A DNA stretch of 19,412 nt, from the NCBI GenBank assembly GCA_949299435.1, contig CASGAK010000158.1, forward strand, positions 1-19,412, read 5' to 3'. The notes below the pieces were generated by a model. It ran no database searches. It saw nothing but the letters and a program-made list of their open reading frames with translations, and was not told the origin of the DNA. The stretch is from an uncultured bacterium. GTDB taxonomy: Bacteria; Cyanobacteriota; Vampirovibrionia; Gastranaerophilales; Gastranaerophilaceae. The translations under genes and the position numbers were made by a program. Below, one piece after another: positions 7,476 through 16,427 of the stretch (within the stretch, counting starts at the first letter, position 1; each line of letters starts with the position of its first letter).

Positions 7476-8456
7476 ATGAAAAAACTTATTATAACAACAT
7501 TAACAATTCTGTCACTTGCGGGAATTTATCCTCAAATAGCATTTTCAGCTACAAATACACAGATAATTGATAAAATAGAAAATTCATTATACGGATTCAC
7601 ATATTCTGGAGATTCTGAAAATTCAAGGTTGGATAGAATAGAAAACAGCGTATATGGAACTATTTCGAAAAAAGCCGTAAATGAAAGAATTGCGAAATTA
7701 AAAAAAGATTTATCTGCCGACTTAATAGGACAAGAAATCGAGCCAAAAGAAGACACTTTTGCTGAAGATGAATATGCCTATGTAGACGAAAAGGAACCGG
7801 TTGCGGCTGCTAATGTAACTTATCCGGCAGTAGATGAGCTGGAAGAAATGGTATTCAATCAAGCAACCCCAAAAGAAGATATTAAAAAACGACTTTCCAA
7901 ACTTGAAATGAAAGTATTCGGAAAAGAATACAATGATGATTTATCCACACGTACAGATAGATTGAAAGCAGAAATCAAACCTCAATCATTAATGGATAAT
8001 CAAATAGCACAATCTTCAAACCAGTTTTATGACGATTACGTACCACCATTGGGTGCTGATTATCACTTAAATAAATACCAACAATTCGACACGTTTGACT
8101 ATGACAATTTCAATGCAAGACAGGCTGCTATGGAAGATGCATATAATTCTGGCAATTATGGAGCACCAATTCCACCATCACCAAAAAAGTACAGCCTTAC
8201 AACCGTTGAGAAAAATGTGCTCAATCAAACTTTCAAAAACGATTCTACACAAAATCGACTTGCTAGACTTGAAAACGCTATGTTTGGAACACAATTTGAC
8301 GGTGAAGATGAACAGACAAGAATAGATAGAATTTCAAGTGCTTATAATGCTCAAAAATCAGCAAACAAATATGACAGTAACAGATTTGCTCAAAATATGA
8401 CGACTGCTATGCAAATCGGGACTCTGCTTTTAATGGTCTTAGCATGTATTTTATAA
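7476..8456 (+). CDS. Secreted protein with repeated RLxRLExxxFG motifs, unknown function
   Basis: A 326-residue exported protein. A signal peptide (about 1-25, MKKLIITTLTILSLAG..., likely cleaved after AFSA) is clear. Three copies of a repeat of about 30 residues follow at 31-61, 119-149 and 243-271. Each has an opening half (DKIENSLYG, DELEEMVFN, TVEKNVLNQ), a short variable loop, then a closing half (RLDRIENSVYG, RLSKLEMKVFG, RLARLENAMFG). Copies 2 and 3 are extended by a short tail ending in RTDRL or RIDRI. Linkers are acidic and Tyr/Pro/Asn-rich. The last 20 residues (MQIGTLLLMVLACIL) are a hydrophobic segment that could anchor the C-terminus. I do not recognise a named domain. The architecture suggests a helical, possibly self-assembling envelope protein. 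It is a single-gene unit between two terminators. Confidence 0.85.
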   Translation: MKKLIITTLTILSLAGIYPQIAFSATNTQIIDKIENSLYGFTYSGDSENSRLDRIENSVYGTISKKAVNERIAKLKKDLSADLIGQEIEPKEDTFAEDEYAYVDEKEPVAAANVTYPAVDELEEMVFNQATPKEDIKKRLSKLEMKVFGKEYNDDLSTRTDRLKAEIKPQSLMDNQIAQSSNQFYDDYVPPLGADYHLNKYQQFDTFDYDNFNARQAAMEDAYNSGNYGAPIPPSPKKYSLTTVEKNVLNQTFKNDSTQNRLARLENAMFGTQFDGEDEQTRIDRISSAYNAQKSANKYDSNRFAQNMTTAMQIGTLLLMVLACIL

Positions 8457-8460
8457 AATG

Positions 8461-8489
8461 AAAAATCCCGCTTTAACAGCGGGATTTTT
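8461..8489. terminator. Bidirectional terminator between convergent genes
   Basis: A 12-bp perfect stem (AAAAATCCCGCT at 8461-8472, AGCGGGATTTTT at 8478-8489) surrounds a 5-nt loop, TTAAC. The GC-rich core with an A tract on one side and a T tract on the other should stop transcription in both directions. It separates the secreted repeat protein from the AsmA-like gene. Confidence 0.93.
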
Positions 8490-8490
8490 C

Positions 8491-11400
8491 CTAAAATTTA
8501 AACAAATTTTTAATTTCTTCCACACTATCTTTGACGTTTTGGACTTGATTTTTTAAATCTTCTTTTGTTTGCTGTGTCTGCTCTTTAAATTGCTGAGCCT
8601 GTTGCCTTAATTCTTCTTGTTTTTGTTGGTTTTGTTCTTTAGCAGTCTGAATATTTGTCTTGATTGATTGTTTTATATTTTCAGCACTATCCTGAATTTG
8701 TTCTTTTAATGTCGGAGCATCAATTTCTGATAAATCAAGATTTGAAAGCCATTTAAATGATTTAACAGAAGTATTGCTATCAATTCCACCGTTAAATATT
8801 ACCTTAAAATCTTTATATTGAGAATTACCGCTAGATAGTTCTGGAATTGCATCTATATTTTCATTTTGCGGATTTGATGTCATAGTTTTTATAACACTTG
8901 AGGTTAAGGCACCAAATTTTGGAATAAAGGAAGTCAGCTTATCTACTGATAATTCTCCTAAAGGTCCTAAAGCACTTACAACATCACTACCCAAACGACC
9001 TAAAATTACTAAATTAGCAGTGCCGTTCAAAATATTATATTTTCCAGTTATATAATATGCCATTGAAGGTCCGCTTGTCTTTATTGAAAGATTCTCAGCC
9101 CAGCCGTTATTAAATGTCATTTCACCTTTTATATATTCAAAATTGGCACTGTTTTTAACTACAGGAACAGTTGATATTGCTGCTAATGCTGTTTTCATCA
9201 CCGCATTTTTTACTATGTTATCTGCTGATAGAAGATTTTCTAATTTACCTATACTTAAAAAAGCCCCATCTTTTACTTCAAATGACATCTTACCTTTTAG
9301 ATTTTTAATCATTTCAACATCTGTACTGCCTGAGAGCGTCGCATTTATATTAAACCCTAAGGTTCCGGATAAAGCATTTTTAATTCCAGCTGCACCTTCT
9401 ATGGCAGTAATTGCATTCATAGCCTCCCCGCTAAAATCTAATCCTATTTTACCGTTCATAAGATTATATGCAATATTTCCGCCTACTGTACCGGAAAAAG
9501 CATTTCCTGATATATTTTTCAGATAAAAAATCCCGTTTTGGATATTATAAGAAAAATCTGAAGTAAGATTTTCAGCAACGATTCCGCCTGAGGTCATTTT
9601 ATCAAGAGTTGCCTTTCCATTAGCCAAGACTCCCGAAAGATTTGCAGACAAATTCTCCATTGAAAATTTCATCTCAGGTATAGTTAAATAAGGTACTGAT
9701 ATTCTGCCTTTTAAAGTAGGATTTTGTGCAGTACCGCCAATGACTATATTTCCCATTGCTGAAATTGAAGAATCCTCTCTAAATCCAGGGATTGGCATTT
9801 TTACTATTTGAGGAACATTTAAATTTATTGATAAATTCTGTGATTTTGACAAGTTATCAATACTGCCTGTAATTTTAGCTAGAGAATTTCCTTCAGTTCG
9901 AAATGATGCATCTGTTATTTTTATAGAATCATTTGAATAAACTAATGAGCTTTTTATTGTAGAAGGTTTATTCTTTGCTGATTCAATATCCAAGATTCTG
10001 AAATAATTATCAGGTGTAGCATTTAAAGATATATCTATCTTTTGAGTTTTATCATTCCCTGTCAAATAAACCGCCAGAGGCAAAGTACCTTTTGCTGACG
10101 TATAGCTTCTAAATTCATTAGGCAAAATATTTCTTAAATCGTTTGCTAATATGTTTCCCTTAGCTGATATATCTATACAAATATCTTTTGTCATGTAATC
10201 ATTTATACCACCTGATAAATCAATTCTTGAATTATCGAAAATCAAATGGGCATCATTTATACTTATGTCATTTTCGTCCATTGTAATTTTTGCTGTAGGA
10301 GCTTTTATCTTGAAAAGCGGATTTTCTACAACAGCTGATGACGTATTTAAAACTCCTTCGTAAGAGTTATTCTCGGCGGCTAAATTAAGTATTCCACTGG
10401 TTAGTGATATCGTCGTATCTGTAGGAATATTTTTCACCTTTAAATTATCTACAGTAAGATTCACTGCTGGTAAAGGATTTGAGAGTTTACCTTTTAATGT
10501 CGCTTCCATAGATATTGTACCTGATTTAAAATCATTCTCTTTTAACAGTTTAATTTGTCCTGCTGCTGCGATTAGAGCCTTAATTAAAAGTTTATCAGCT
10601 ATCAAATACAAATCGGTTTCTGTTTTTGAATTAACAGTACCGTAAAATTTGAGAGGTTGATTAAATACAGAAAAAGAGATGTTTTTTATATTTATTTGAT
10701 TTTCTGAAAAATCAGCATCTGCATTTATTTTATCAATTAATATGTTATATAATTTATAATTTATTGTAGCTGAAGGTATTTTTAAATAACCTGATGAGGA
10801 AACATTTTTCGTATCACCTTTAATATAAAAATTAGCATCAATATTTCCGCTACCGCTTAATGTGTTAAAATCGTTAATTCCAAAAGATTTTGCTACACTA
10901 TCCAATAAATTTATTAAATTATTAATTCCTGCATTTGATACACAATGAACATCAAATTGCGGATTTTTACCCGTTTTAAAATTTGACAAGATAGAAATAT
11001 TTTCATCAGCAGCAGGGTGCAAAGTTGCTAAAATGTTGACTTTTTTATTCTTTAAATCAACATTTACAGATCCCTCTGGCAATTTTTCTCCATCTACAGC
11101 AACTGTCATACTATCGACGGTCAATTTACCTGTATAGCTTATGTCGTCAGGCTTTCCATAAGTTTTTATATCAGCTTTTACATCGGCAGAAAGTTCATTT
11201 ACATGAATTTTGTTAAATATATCAATTACATTGAAAAATTCACTATAAGACTTTTTATTTGATTCTGAAGTGCTTGTTGCTTTCATTTCCCCTTGGGTAA
11301 ATATCAAATCATTTATATCAATATTAGGCATTATATAATTTTTTACTTTGATATCATAAGAAAAATGTTTTTCGCCATCTAAAAAGATTTCTCCAGCAGC

Positions 11401-12012
11401 ATTAATTTTAACTTTTTTATTCAAGATAAAATCGCTTATATTTAGGTAGCTGCCAGCTAAATAATATTTTTTATCCGTTGGAATATCTACAAATGCTATA
11501 TAAAATTTCTTTAAATAAACATTTGGCAAATGATTTGACAATTTAAACCCGAATGGAAGCTCATTTGTCATACTTTGTGAATCTTTTTCCTTAGTTGAAT
11601 TTTCAGCTAAATAATCCTCAATTAAGAAATGCCCGTCTTTTTTTACTGATAATTTTACTTTTGCATTATTTAATTGAATCTTATCCAATTCAATTCTTTT
11701 GGCCAAAAGCGGTATTAAAGATAGTTTTACTTCAAAATTGTCAGCAGAAAGCAATTCATTGCCATCAGGAAAGCTCAATTCCGAATGTCCCACTTTTATA
11801 CCAGCAGTAAGTTTTGGGGTTGTCACAAACTTAATATCACTTATTACAGCATTAAGTCCGGTCGTTTCCTTTATAATATTTACAATTTCTTCGTTATATT
11901 TAGCTAATATTCCGTTTAGAAATAAAGGAATAATTAAAAATGCAGCATATAAAAGAATTACTAAACCTGATAATGCTGTCAAAAATACTTTTATTACTTT
12001 CTTACTACTCAT
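8491..12012 (-). CDS. Large AsmA-family envelope protein
   Basis: A 1173-residue protein with one N-terminal membrane anchor (about 10-34, FLTALSGLVILLYAAF...) and a long, presumably periplasmic remainder. The start is typical of AsmA-like proteins: an anchor, then a domain of short beta strands (GLNAVISDIKFVTTPKLTAGIKVG, LIPLLAKRIELDKIQLNNAKVKL). The middle holds repeated Gly/Asn-rich beta segments, and an AsmA-like C-terminal region runs about 750-1060 (TLSGSTDVEMIKNLKGKMSFEVKDG). The family (AsmA, TamB, YhdP, YdbH) is thought to form bridges for phospholipid movement between inner and outer membranes. The last 73 residues (1101-1173) form a Gln/Lys/Glu-rich coiled coil, which I do not associate with AsmA proteins. 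The gene is the last of the minus-strand operon, 51 nt after miaA, with AAAGGGTG as ribosome site. Confidence 0.85.
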   Translation of the reverse strand: MSSKKVIKVFLTALSGLVILLYAAFLIIPLFLNGILAKYNEEIVNIIKETTGLNAVISDIKFVTTPKLTAGIKVGHSELSFPDGNELLSADNFEVKLSLIPLLAKRIELDKIQLNNAKVKLSVKKDGHFLIEDYLAENSTKEKDSQSMTNELPFGFKLSNHLPNVYLKKFYIAFVDIPTDKKYYLAGSYLNISDFILNKKVKINAAGEIFLDGEKHFSYDIKVKNYIMPNIDINDLIFTQGEMKATSTSESNKKSYSEFFNVIDIFNKIHVNELSADVKADIKTYGKPDDISYTGKLTVDSMTVAVDGEKLPEGSVNVDLKNKKVNILATLHPAADENISILSNFKTGKNPQFDVHCVSNAGINNLINLLDSVAKSFGINDFNTLSGSGNIDANFYIKGDTKNVSSSGYLKIPSATINYKLYNILIDKINADADFSENQINIKNISFSVFNQPLKFYGTVNSKTETDLYLIADKLLIKALIAAAGQIKLLKENDFKSGTISMEATLKGKLSNPLPAVNLTVDNLKVKNIPTDTTISLTSGILNLAAENNSYEGVLNTSSAVVENPLFKIKAPTAKITMDENDISINDAHLIFDNSRIDLSGGINDYMTKDICIDISAKGNILANDLRNILPNEFRSYTSAKGTLPLAVYLTGNDKTQKIDISLNATPDNYFRILDIESAKNKPSTIKSSLVYSNDSIKITDASFRTEGNSLAKITGSIDNLSKSQNLSINLNVPQIVKMPIPGFREDSSISAMGNIVIGGTAQNPTLKGRISVPYLTIPEMKFSMENLSANLSGVLANGKATLDKMTSGGIVAENLTSDFSYNIQNGIFYLKNISGNAFSGTVGGNIAYNLMNGKIGLDFSGEAMNAITAIEGAAGIKNALSGTLGFNINATLSGSTDVEMIKNLKGKMSFEVKDGAFLSIGKLENLLSADNIVKNAVMKTALAAISTVPVVKNSANFEYIKGEMTFNNGWAENLSIKTSGPSMAYYITGKYNILNGTANLVILGRLGSDVVSALGPLGELSVDKLTSFIPKFGALTSSVIKTMTSNPQNENIDAIPELSSGNSQYKDFKVIFNGGIDSNTSVKSFKWLSNLDLSEIDAPTLKEQIQDSAENIKQSIKTNIQTAKEQNQQKQEELRQQAQQFKEQTQQTKEDLKNQVQNVKDSVEEIKNLFKF

Positions 12013-12063
12013 AACACCCTTTACTAAAATACTTTTAAACCCTGAATTTATTTTATCATAAAA

Positions 12064-12933
12064 TTATTTTTTTAGCCTGATTGGCTCACAATTCCATTTG
12101 ATTGCTGGATTCTTTCTGAACCAGGTTAACTGACGCTTTGCATAATTTCTGCTATTCTGTTTTAACTTCTCTTTTGCTTCCTCTAAAGATAATTTGTTAT
12201 CCAAGTACGCAATAATCTCCTGATAACCTATTGTATAAATCAAATTTTTAATTCGTCCATGCTTTTTTAAAAGAAATTCCGTTTCCTCTATCAGCCCATC
12301 TTTAATCATTAGATCAACTCTTTTGTTTATTCTGTCGTAAAGCAGCTCGCGAGGATAATTTAGCCCTATCCATTCGACATCATAATTCGGCTCTTTTCTA
12401 TATTCTGATAAAGGTTTTTCTAAATGTTTTGATAATTCGATAGCTCTTATTATTTTCTTTTTATCATTTATTTCAATTTCATCAGCTCTGGTTTTATCAT
12501 ATTTTGATAAAATTTCATATAACTCTTTATAAGAAAGTTTTGAAAGCTCTTCACGAAGCTCATAATCAGGCTCGACCTTTGGCGGATCATAATTTTCCAA
12601 TAACAATCTGAAATAAAGTCCTGTTCCACCTACCACAATCGGCAATTTATTTTTTGATATAATTTCTGAAATTTTCATCTCAGCTTCTTTTGCATAAAGC
12701 CCCGCTGAATAATCATACTCAGGCTCTACAATATCTATCATGTAATGATTTATACCCTTTCGCTCTGCAATTGTAGGCTTTGCTGTTCCTATATCAAATC
12801 CTTTATAGACTAAACGCGAGTCTGCTGATATTATTTCTCCGTTATTTTTTTCTGCATAGTCTATTGCGTAAGAAGTTTTACCAGATGCTGTAGGCCCGAC
12901 TATTGCTACTACTTTAGGCTTTAACGTCTTCAT
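12064..12933 (-). CDS. miaA: tRNA dimethylallyltransferase
   Basis: MiaA transfers a dimethylallyl group to N6 of A37 in tRNAs reading UNN codons. Motifs are the P-loop IVGPTASGKTS, SADSRLVYKGFDIGTAKPT, HYMIDIVEPEYDYSAGLYA, VVGGTGLYFRLLL, and the late YAKRQLTWFRKN. The frame extends upstream to 12987, but family members begin only a few residues before the P-loop. I therefore choose the ATG at 12933 (MKTLKPKVVAIVG; 289 residues), which has GGAA 9 nt upstream. The ATG at 12942 is the alternative. With this start the gene overlaps the preceding membrane-protein gene by 20 nt, which suggests coupled translation. Length is slightly below the usual 300-310 residues but nothing essential is missing. 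Confidence 0.94.
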   Translation of the reverse strand: MKTLKPKVVAIVGPTASGKTSYAIDYAEKNNGEIISADSRLVYKGFDIGTAKPTIAERKGINHYMIDIVEPEYDYSAGLYAKEAEMKISEIISKNKLPIVVGGTGLYFRLLLENYDPPKVEPDYELREELSKLSYKELYEILSKYDKTRADEIEINDKKKIIRAIELSKHLEKPLSEYRKEPNYDVEWIGLNYPRELLYDRINKRVDLMIKDGLIEETEFLLKKHGRIKNLIYTIGYQEIIAYLDNKLSLEEAKEKLKQNSRNYAKRQLTWFRKNPAIKWNCEPIRLKK

Positions 12934-13762
12934 TTTTATCATTTCCGCTAAATTCCTGCTCGTAAAAACTAAACAAGAGCACAACAAAATATATTATAAA
13001 ATAAAAATATATGACCATCACCATTATGTATAACAAAGGATTTAGCAGTGCAAATGTACTTAAAAATGAAACTATTAAATTTAATATTGATAAATAGATA
13101 AATAACAATACAGTTTTAGGAAATTTTACAAAAACTTTTTTTATAGATTTAAACAAAGCTGTAATCGGATTTATCGTTGAATAAATTATCTCAGGGACCC
13201 AAAGCATTAGAATATATGATAAAAATGTCATTGTACCCATAATCAAAAAATTCCACAAATTAAGTTTTACCAACTGCTCTAAAGTCAGAGAATCAATAAA
13301 ATTTTTAAAATCCGCACTTGATGATAATGCAGCAGCAATCTGCTCTTGAGTAAATACATTCCCTATATGATTAATACCAAATTTATATACAAAAATTCCT
13401 GCTAAAAATACTAATGTTAAAAAAATTATTATAAATCCAATAAAAGATAAAAAATATTTGCCTATTCCATAAGGTATTTCTTTAAAAAGATTCATTGTAG
13501 CTTTTGCACGGTCTTCGTCTATTACATATACTTGGCTTGACACATGAATAGCTTTTTGTACCATGTAAAACCAACCTGATAAAAAAGCACCCGTCATAAA
13601 CAGCACCGTTACAAAGGCTAAAATTATTTCTGCCGGCATGTTCACTACTGCATTTGAAAACGCGAAGTAAAATGACAATATCCACATAAAAAGCACCAGT
13701 GGTATTGCCAGTATTATACAATCATTAGCTATTTTAAAAGCATTTTTAAAAAGTTTAAACAT
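12914..13762 (-). CDS. Six-helix integral membrane protein, unknown function
   Basis: A 282-residue membrane protein. Hydrophobic segments lie at about 15-36, 44-67, 103-128, 169-193, 216-240 and 242-267. Segments 3 and 4 are separated by a soluble loop of about 40 residues (FTQEQIAAALSSSADFKNFID). The C-terminus is short and acidic. The pattern of Phe-rich helices, the phrase VPEIIYSTINPITALFKSIKKV before the last hairpin, and the length recall small uncharacterised membrane families of the DUF4013/DUF975 kind, but I cannot assign one. It lies between the CoA-activase-like gene (44 nt upstream) and miaA (overlapping downstream), so it is an interior gene of the operon. A weak GAGG sits about 11 nt before the ATG. 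Confidence 0.8.
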   Translation of the reverse strand: MFKLFKNAFKIANDCIILAIPLVLFMWILSFYFAFSNAVVNMPAEIILAFVTVLFMTGAFLSGWFYMVQKAIHVSSQVYVIDEDRAKATMNLFKEIPYGIGKYFLSFIGFIIIFLTLVFLAGIFVYKFGINHIGNVFTQEQIAAALSSSADFKNFIDSLTLEQLVKLNLWNFLIMGTMTFLSYILMLWVPEIIYSTINPITALFKSIKKVFVKFPKTVLLFIYLSILNLIVSFLSTFALLNPLLYIMVMVIYFYFIIYFVVLLFSFYEQEFSGNDKNEDVKA

Positions 13763-13806
13763 ATATATAATTTACCTCTATTATATTAAATTAAATAACC
13801 GACTGT

Positions 13807-14958
13807 TTACTTAGTAACTTCTGCTTGTTTTTCTTCGTTGACAGCCTCCATTTGTCTTCTGCGTTTTCTTCTACGCATTAAATCTACAAAGGCTTCCAGC
13901 CTTGTTATATAACCAGCCTTTCCGGTCTGCTCATCCATAATCAAAGGCAATATCGGAATATCACAATTTTCTCTCATTGCAGGAAATATATTCTGCGACA
14001 TAATCTCAGGCATACAAGTAAATGGACTTATATGAATAATACCATCAATTCCCCTTTCATTTGCATAAGCAACATCTGATATACACTCCAGTGCATCTCC
14101 TCCAATATCTCTCATCAAGTATGGCTTTGCAAGACGATTTGCTCTTTGAAGGTGTGTCTCGCCTTTTCTAAATATTTTAGGAATAATCGCATCTTTTAAA
14201 AAGCTGCTTACTGTAAGACTTTTTCTCGTCTGTACCCCCATTTTTCCTAACTCTTTTACTATATCCTGATTTGAGAATTTATCGCAAACTAAATAAATTT
14301 CACCTGTGATATCAACATTTAAAACTTCTTTTTTTGCATCATATTTTACTTTATCCATCTCTGCAAAAGCTAACTTTTTTGCTTTATTAAGCTGACGAGT
14401 ATTCATAGCCTCGTCAATTATTTTTATTGCTTTAATAAAATGTTTTTCAGCATCACCATAGGTAAGCTCTCTAGCTCTCAGATATGATAATTTGGTTTCC
14501 AAATCATCAAGTACGAATACTTTTCTGATTGCAAGGATTATCGCTCTTAAAAATAATACAGGATCATTTTTCCCGCTTATTTCTTTCAAAAAGCGATACA
14601 TTCCGTTAATTCCGTCATACAATTGCAGTTCTATATAATTTGCATGATATCCCAAATCTGACAATGCATTTCTAATACAAGCACCATATTCACCCAATCT
14701 GCAAATCCCAGGAGAGGTAATCATTGCTACATAATCAGTCCCACCTTCGATTGCCTCAATAAAATTACCTAAAATAAGTTTATACGGTAGACAAATTGCT
14801 TCCGGTGAATGCTTTGTACCCAAAGAAAGTGTTCTTTTACTGGTATAGGGCGGAACATAAGGTTCTACACCCACTTTCCTTAACGCTGCTGACCAAGCTA
14901 TATATATTGTGCCCATATGGGGAAATGATACTTTTATTTTTTTCTTATCTTTAGCCAA
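13807..14958 (-). CDS. Acyl-CoA dehydratase activase-like protein with conserved cysteines
   Basis: A 383-residue cytosolic protein resembling the DUF2229/COG3580-3581 part of 2-hydroxyacyl-CoA dehydratase activase proteins. In fermenters these partner with an Fe-S activator and dehydratase subunits. Supporting features are KVSFPHMGTIYIAW at the N-terminus, the cysteine motifs CLPYKLILGNF (C56), PGICRLGEYGAC (C86, C94) and ISPFTCMPEIM (C315), and the closing EQTGKAGYITRLEAFVDL. The cysteines suggest an Fe-S or redox site. No ASKHA-type activator or HgdA/B-like dehydratase is visible nearby, so the substrate is unknown. Translation starts at TTG, supported by AAGGAAGG 8 nt upstream; no ATG competes. 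The C-terminus is strongly basic (RRRKRRRQ) then acidic. Confidence 0.7.
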   Translation of the reverse strand: MAKDKKKIKVSFPHMGTIYIAWSAALRKVGVEPYVPPYTSKRTLSLGTKHSPEAICLPYKLILGNFIEAIEGGTDYVAMITSPGICRLGEYGACIRNALSDLGYHANYIELQLYDGINGMYRFLKEISGKNDPVLFLRAIILAIRKVFVLDDLETKLSYLRARELTYGDAEKHFIKAIKIIDEAMNTRQLNKAKKLAFAEMDKVKYDAKKEVLNVDITGEIYLVCDKFSNQDIVKELGKMGVQTRKSLTVSSFLKDAIIPKIFRKGETHLQRANRLAKPYLMRDIGGDALECISDVAYANERGIDGIIHISPFTCMPEIMSQNIFPAMRENCDIPILPLIMDEQTGKAGYITRLEAFVDLMRRRKRRRQMEAVNEEKQAEVTK

Positions 14959-14966
14959 TTTTATTA

Positions 14967-14974
14967 CCTTCCTT
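14967..14974 (-). promoter_or_regulatory. Shine-Dalgarno that fixes a TTG start
   Basis: AAGGAAGG on the minus strand lies 8 nt before the TTG at 14958. It is the reason for accepting this rare start for the activase-like protein. Confidence 0.7.
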
Positions 14975-14996
14975 TTTAATATTTTAAATATAATTT

Positions 14997-16421
14997 TTAT
15001 TCTTTATAAACTAAATCAGGATATCTTGCTGCCTGAGTTTCATCAACTTTTTTAACTGAAGCAAAATGAGGTGCTTTAAGTAAATTATCAGGATTACTCT
15101 TTGCTTCATTATATATTTTTATCATAACTTCAACAAACTCGTCCATTCTTTGCTTAGTTTCACTTTCAGTAGGCTCAATCATCATTGCCTCATGGACTAT
15201 TAGAGGGAAATATACCGTCGGCGGGTGCGTATTTTGATCCATTAACGCTTTTGCTACATTTAATGTCGATACACCGAAATCATGTTTTAATTCCTCACCG
15301 GATAGCACAAACTCATGCATACAAGGAATATCATAGGGCAGATTATAATATTTTTTTAATTTTTCTTTTAGATAATTTGCATTCAATACTGCATTTTCAC
15401 TTGCTTTTTTTAGATTTTCACCCATCATAAGAATATATGCATAAGCCTTAACAAGCACTCCAAAACTGCCGTAAAAATCTCTTACATTTCCAATTGAATG
15501 ATTGATATTATAATTTCTAAAATACTTTACACCATCAAAATCAACAACAGGAATAGGCAAATAATCTTTTAATTTCTCAACAACTCCTACAGGACCAGCA
15601 CCGGGGCCTCCTCCTCCATGAGGAGTTGCAAAAGTCTTATGAAGATTAAGATGCACTACATCAAACCCCATAAGTTTCGGATTAGTATATCCCATTATAG
15701 CATTAAAATTTGCTCCGTCATAGTATAACAAGGAACCGTTTTCATGCATTAAATTTGAAATTTCCAAAACATTTTCTTCAAAAATTCCCAAAGTATTTGG
15801 GTTAGTCATCATAATAGCTGCGACATCAGAATCTAAAAGAGTTTTTAAATCTTCTACATCTACCTGACCTTTTTCATTTGATTTCACAGATACAATATCA
15901 AACCCGCATAACGCAGCACTGGCAGGGTTTGTTCCATGGGCAGAGTCAGGCACTATAACTTTTTTTCTAAAATCCCCTTTAGTTTCAAAGTATTTTTTTA
16001 TAACCATCATGCCGGTCAATTCACCGTGAGCCCCGGCTGCAGGTTGCAAAGTAATTGAGTCCATACCTGTCACTTTTTTAAGTGCCTCTTGCAAGTTATA
16101 CATTAACTCTAATGCACCTTGACAGTCATCATCAGATTGAGCAGGGTGAAGATTTGAAAAATTTTCTAATGATGCGAGCAACTCATTTACTTTAGGATTA
16201 TATTTCATTGTACAAGAGCCTAAAGGATAGAGTCCTTTTTCTATACAAAAATTTCGATCAGACAATTCTTTATAATGACGCAGCACTTCAAGCTCACTTA
16301 AACTTGGCAAATTACAGGAGGTAGTTCTTTTGAATTTGTCTGATATAAAATCTATATTTAAATCTTCATCTGTAAATGTTATCCCGTCTATACCATTACT
16401 TTTTTCAAATATTGTTTTCAT
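14997..16421 (-). CDS. gcvPB: Glycine dehydrogenase (decarboxylating) subunit 2, P-protein beta
   Basis: The PLP-binding half of the split glycine-cleavage P-protein, which decarboxylates glycine and passes the aminomethyl group to lipoyl H-protein. In 474 residues I see GLYPLGSCTMKYNP (63-76), LQPAAGAHGELTGM (125-138), PDSAHGTNPASAA (158-170), DGANFNAIMG (235-244), and the PLP lysine K262 in HLNLHKTFATPHGGGGPG. The size fits the subunit of two-gene systems (alpha plus beta). Its partner gcvPA and the gcvT and gcvH genes are absent from the window, so they must lie elsewhere. It begins 6 nt after the sigma-factor stop codon, close enough for translational coupling. Confidence 0.95.
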   Translation of the reverse strand: MKTIFEKSNGIDGITFTDEDLNIDFISDKFKRTTSCNLPSLSELEVLRHYKELSDRNFCIEKGLYPLGSCTMKYNPKVNELLASLENFSNLHPAQSDDDCQGALELMYNLQEALKKVTGMDSITLQPAAGAHGELTGMMVIKKYFETKGDFRKKVIVPDSAHGTNPASAALCGFDIVSVKSNEKGQVDVEDLKTLLDSDVAAIMMTNPNTLGIFEENVLEISNLMHENGSLLYYDGANFNAIMGYTNPKLMGFDVVHLNLHKTFATPHGGGGPGAGPVGVVEKLKDYLPIPVVDFDGVKYFRNYNINHSIGNVRDFYGSFGVLVKAYAYILMMGENLKKASENAVLNANYLKEKLKKYYNLPYDIPCMHEFVLSGEELKHDFGVSTLNVAKALMDQNTHPPTVYFPLIVHEAMMIEPTESETKQRMDEFVEVMIKIYNEAKSNPDNLLKAPHFASVKKVDETQAARYPDLVYKE

Positions 16422-16427
16422 ACTTTA

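Noticed and set aside
9143..9526. Plus-strand open frame of about 127 codons antisense to the AsmA-like gene (a similar one lies at 11699-12061)
   Set aside because: Both lie within, or overlap, a clearly real minus-strand gene. They lack ribosome sites and have an implausible composition, and are best read as shadows of biased codon use.
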